This document shows positions 6,279 through 7,530 of a DNA stretch of 7,530 nt, one piece after another (the first letter of the stretch is position 1; each line of letters starts with the position of its first letter). A program made the position numbers and the translations under genes. The stretch is from the NCBI GenBank assembly GCA_020024075.1, contig JAHHUJ010000096.1, positions 1-7,530 on the forward strand, given 5' to 3'. The stretch is from Psychrobacter sp. GTDB lineage: Bacteria; Pseudomonadota; Gammaproteobacteria; Pseudomonadales; Moraxellaceae. The notes under the pieces are model-generated. The model made no database searches and was not told the DNA's origin. It saw only the letters and a program-made list of their open reading frames with translations.

Positions 6279-7351
6279 CAGTAGCCAACCATTTGACAAC
6301 GCATACTCAAGCCGCAAGCAGTCATTAACTGAGAAGCATCTTTTAACAGCTGCTCAGTATCAATAGAGGTCGATATACTCATAGAGTTAAAGGGGTTGGC
6401 TAAGGTAACCGGCAAAGACAGCTGACGCTGTAATCCACGGTCCAATTGGGGTAGTACACTCCCTTTGCCGCATAATATCACCTGCTCAATCTCAGCACTT
6501 GTCTCAGTTGCCGCATACTGCTCAAAGGCCACATTTAAGTAGCCCATTAATGTATCAATAAAGGGCTGAAAAATGAGTTGTTCATAATCAATAAGCGACT
6601 CTGGGCTTAATGTTACCTGTTCAGCCTCTTCGCTAACTAAACCATAGTGTGCAGCAATGGCACTAATCAAATGACTGTCGCCAAATAACTGTTGCATCTG
6701 ATAAACGAACTGCCCTTGCTGAGCGATATAAACTGTGGTTCGACTTTGGCCTATATCAACCACTGCCGTCGTACCAGGATAATTAATATTGCCGCTGAAC
6801 ATAAGCTGAAAGGCACGTTCGATAGCTTGCGCTTCAACCCCTACTACTTTTGGCTTTAATCCAGAAAACACTAAAGCATCGCTATACTGATCTATGTATT
6901 CTGCTCGCGCCACTACTAACAACACTTCATTATAGCCAACCTCATCTTTGGCCGCTCCTAATACCTCAAAATCCAAACCAACCTCAGCCAAGGGGTAAGG
7001 AATATACTGGTCAGCATCGACTCGAATTTGCGCTTCAATATCCTGCTCATCAAAGTCGTTAGGTAAGCTGATGTACCGCGTGATGACCAGATCTGTGGCT
7101 AGGGCTATCGCTGCTTGCTTGGTTTGACGCTTACTACGAGCAACAAGTGTAGCAATACGTTGCCCCATATGCTCGGTATCGACAATCTGATTGTCTACAA
7201 CCTCCCCCTCATCTAATGCTAACAAGCCATAGCCTAACAAATGGTACTGCTGCTTTTTAAAACTTAGCTCTACAAGGCTTAATGTACTGGCATTAACCGC
7301 TATTCCTAATAATGATTTTGGTTGGTTAAACAATAGCCGCAAAACACACAT
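6278..7351 (-). CDS. pilM: Type IV pilus assembly protein PilM (actin/FtsA-like)
   Basis: PilM is a cytoplasmic actin-like protein that binds the PilN tail and links the envelope complex to the pilus motors. The 357 residues match family length. Visible signatures are IEAQIRVDADQYIPYPLAEV (105-124), the second phosphate motif VVDIGQSRTT (197-206), the adenosine-type motif LCGKGSVLPQLD (293-304), ANPF (318-321) and the C-terminal ACGLSMR. The first phosphate motif, normally GID with a Lys seven residues after the Asp, reads GIA with Ala18 and has Ser25 at the Lys position. The GG of the adenosine motif is GK. It is the first gene of the operon. The ATG at 7351 has no spaced ribosome site; a TTG at 7342 has AAGGA 8 bases upstream and may be the true start (354 residues). 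The stop overlaps the pilN start. Confidence 0.97.
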   Translation of the reverse strand: MCVLRLLFNQPKSLLGIAVNASTLSLVELSFKKQQYHLLGYGLLALDEGEVVDNQIVDTEHMGQRIATLVARSKRQTKQAAIALATDLVITRYISLPNDFDEQDIEAQIRVDADQYIPYPLAEVGLDFEVLGAAKDEVGYNEVLLVVARAEYIDQYSDALVFSGLKPKVVGVEAQAIERAFQLMFSGNINYPGTTAVVDIGQSRTTVYIAQQGQFVYQMQQLFGDSHLISAIAAHYGLVSEEAEQVTLSPESLIDYEQLIFQPFIDTLMGYLNVAFEQYAATETSAEIEQVILCGKGSVLPQLDRGLQRQLSLPVTLANPFNSMSISTSIDTEQLLKDASQLMTACGLSMRCQMVGY

Positions 7352-7355
7352 CCTT
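7340..7355 (-). promoter_or_regulatory. Ribosome-binding site and alternative TTG start of pilM
   Basis: AAGGA occupies 7355-7351, so it overlaps the A of the ATG at 7351 and is too close to serve that codon. The in-frame TTG at 7342-7340 (codon 4) lies 8 bases downstream, an ideal distance. Starting there gives MRLLFNQPKSLLG, a good PilM-like N-terminus. The ATG start remains possible. Confidence 0.5.
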
Positions 7356-7376
7356 GATTCTGTACGCTAAAAATAA

Positions 7377-7418
7377 GCTTAATTATCACCGACTAGCATT
7401 GGTTTCTATCAATTAAGC
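7377..7418. repeat. 8-bp inverted repeat in the pilM leader
   Basis: The arms gcttaatt (7377-7384) and aattaagc (7411-7418) are perfect inverted repeats separated by 26 bases. They fall between the predicted transcription start (about 7432) and the start codon, so they could form a long-looped leader hairpin or act as an operator. An AT-rich pair of this size can also arise by chance. Confidence 0.4.
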
Positions 7419-7438
7419 CCTCTCTAATCTGATTTACT

Positions 7439-7467
7439 ACCCTATTTATTTAGCCAGACTTTGTCAA
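7439..7467 (-). promoter_or_regulatory. Predicted sigma70 promoter of the pilM operon
   Basis: A perfect -35 TTGACA (7467-7462) and a -10 TAGGGT (7444-7439, 3 of 6 matches) are spaced by the optimal 17 bp. Transcription would start near 7432, about 80-90 bases before pilM. The strongly AT-rich sequence at 7468-7500, directly upstream of the -35, resembles an UP element and contains the 14-bp perfect palindrome ttaatttaaattaa (7476-7489). Confidence 0.55.
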
Positions 7468-7473
7468 TATAAT
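7445..7473 (+). promoter_or_regulatory. Candidate divergent plus-strand promoter
   Basis: TATAAT at 7468-7473 lies 17 bp downstream of TTTATT (7445-7450, 3 of 6 matches to TTGACA). It directly abuts the -35 of the minus-strand pilM promoter. No ATG occurs on the plus strand from 7352 to 7530, so the gene it would serve must begin outside the window. By conserved gene order that gene is probably ponA/mrcA, which is inference only. Confidence 0.35.
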
Positions 7474-7530
7474 TTTTAATTTAAATTAATTAAACTAATT
7501 GGATTAACTCCAGCAACACTCGCATCTCCA

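Noticed and set aside
6279..6317. Upstream ATG that would lengthen PilN by 13 residues
   Set aside because: The added residues are unlike PilN N-termini and overlap pilM; the start at 6278 gives the canonical PilM-binding motif and a TGATG junction.
6850..7062. Plus-strand open frame opposite pilM
   Set aside because: It is antisense to a conserved part of pilM, with a low-complexity translation and no ribosome site or promoter evident.
1..7530. Search for CRISPR arrays, tRNA/rRNA genes, insertion sequences, toxin-antitoxin or defence genes
   Set aside because: Nothing of the kind is seen; the window is filled by conserved housekeeping and pilus genes with short gaps.

Overview
The window is an ordinary chromosomal stretch of a gammaproteobacterium, most likely a Moraxellaceae member such as Psychrobacter. 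I infer this from gene order (pilM-pilN-pilO-pilP-pilQ-aroK-aroB-SPOR gene), the Acinetobacter/Psychrobacter-like proteins and the fairly AT-rich, Gln/Asn/Lys-rich coding style. No search was run, so the genus is a judgement. Every supported gene lies on the minus strand, so transcription runs from high to low coordinates.

Right end (7352-7530): an AT-rich intergenic region with a good minus-strand promoter for the pilus operon (TTGACA, 17 bp, TAGGGT). A plus-strand -10 (TATAAT) directly abuts its -35, so a divergent gene probably starts beyond the window; by synteny this would be the penicillin-binding protein gene ponA/mrcA. An 8-bp inverted repeat lies in the pilM leader.

2468-7351: the type IVa pilus alignment complex and secretin, tightly coupled by a TGATG overlap (pilM/pilN) and ATGA overlaps (pilN/pilOP, pilOP/pilQ). 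PilM is the cytoplasmic actin-like protein, PilN its membrane partner, PilO the second bitopic protein, PilP the connector to the outer membrane and PilQ the secretin. PilO and PilP are encoded here as one 381-residue polypeptide, and the PilP lipoprotein signal is gone. PilM also lacks the usual Asp and Lys of its first phosphate-binding motif, and PilQ appears to have only one AMIN domain.

461-2188: aroK (shikimate kinase) and aroB (3-dehydroquinate synthase), both with intact active-site motifs, follow pilQ after a 279-bp gap that holds a possible aroK promoter.

1-368: the 5' part of a single-pass membrane protein whose sequence enters what looks like a SPOR domain at the window edge. It sits where damX lies in the aroK-aroB-damX order of other gammaproteobacteria.

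I saw no mobile element, CRISPR array, RNA gene or defence locus. The distinctive content is the remodelled pilus complex plus several small repeats (hexapeptide repeat in PilQ, duplicated aroK stop region, 13-bp tandem repeat after aroB, four A7 tracts in pilN).
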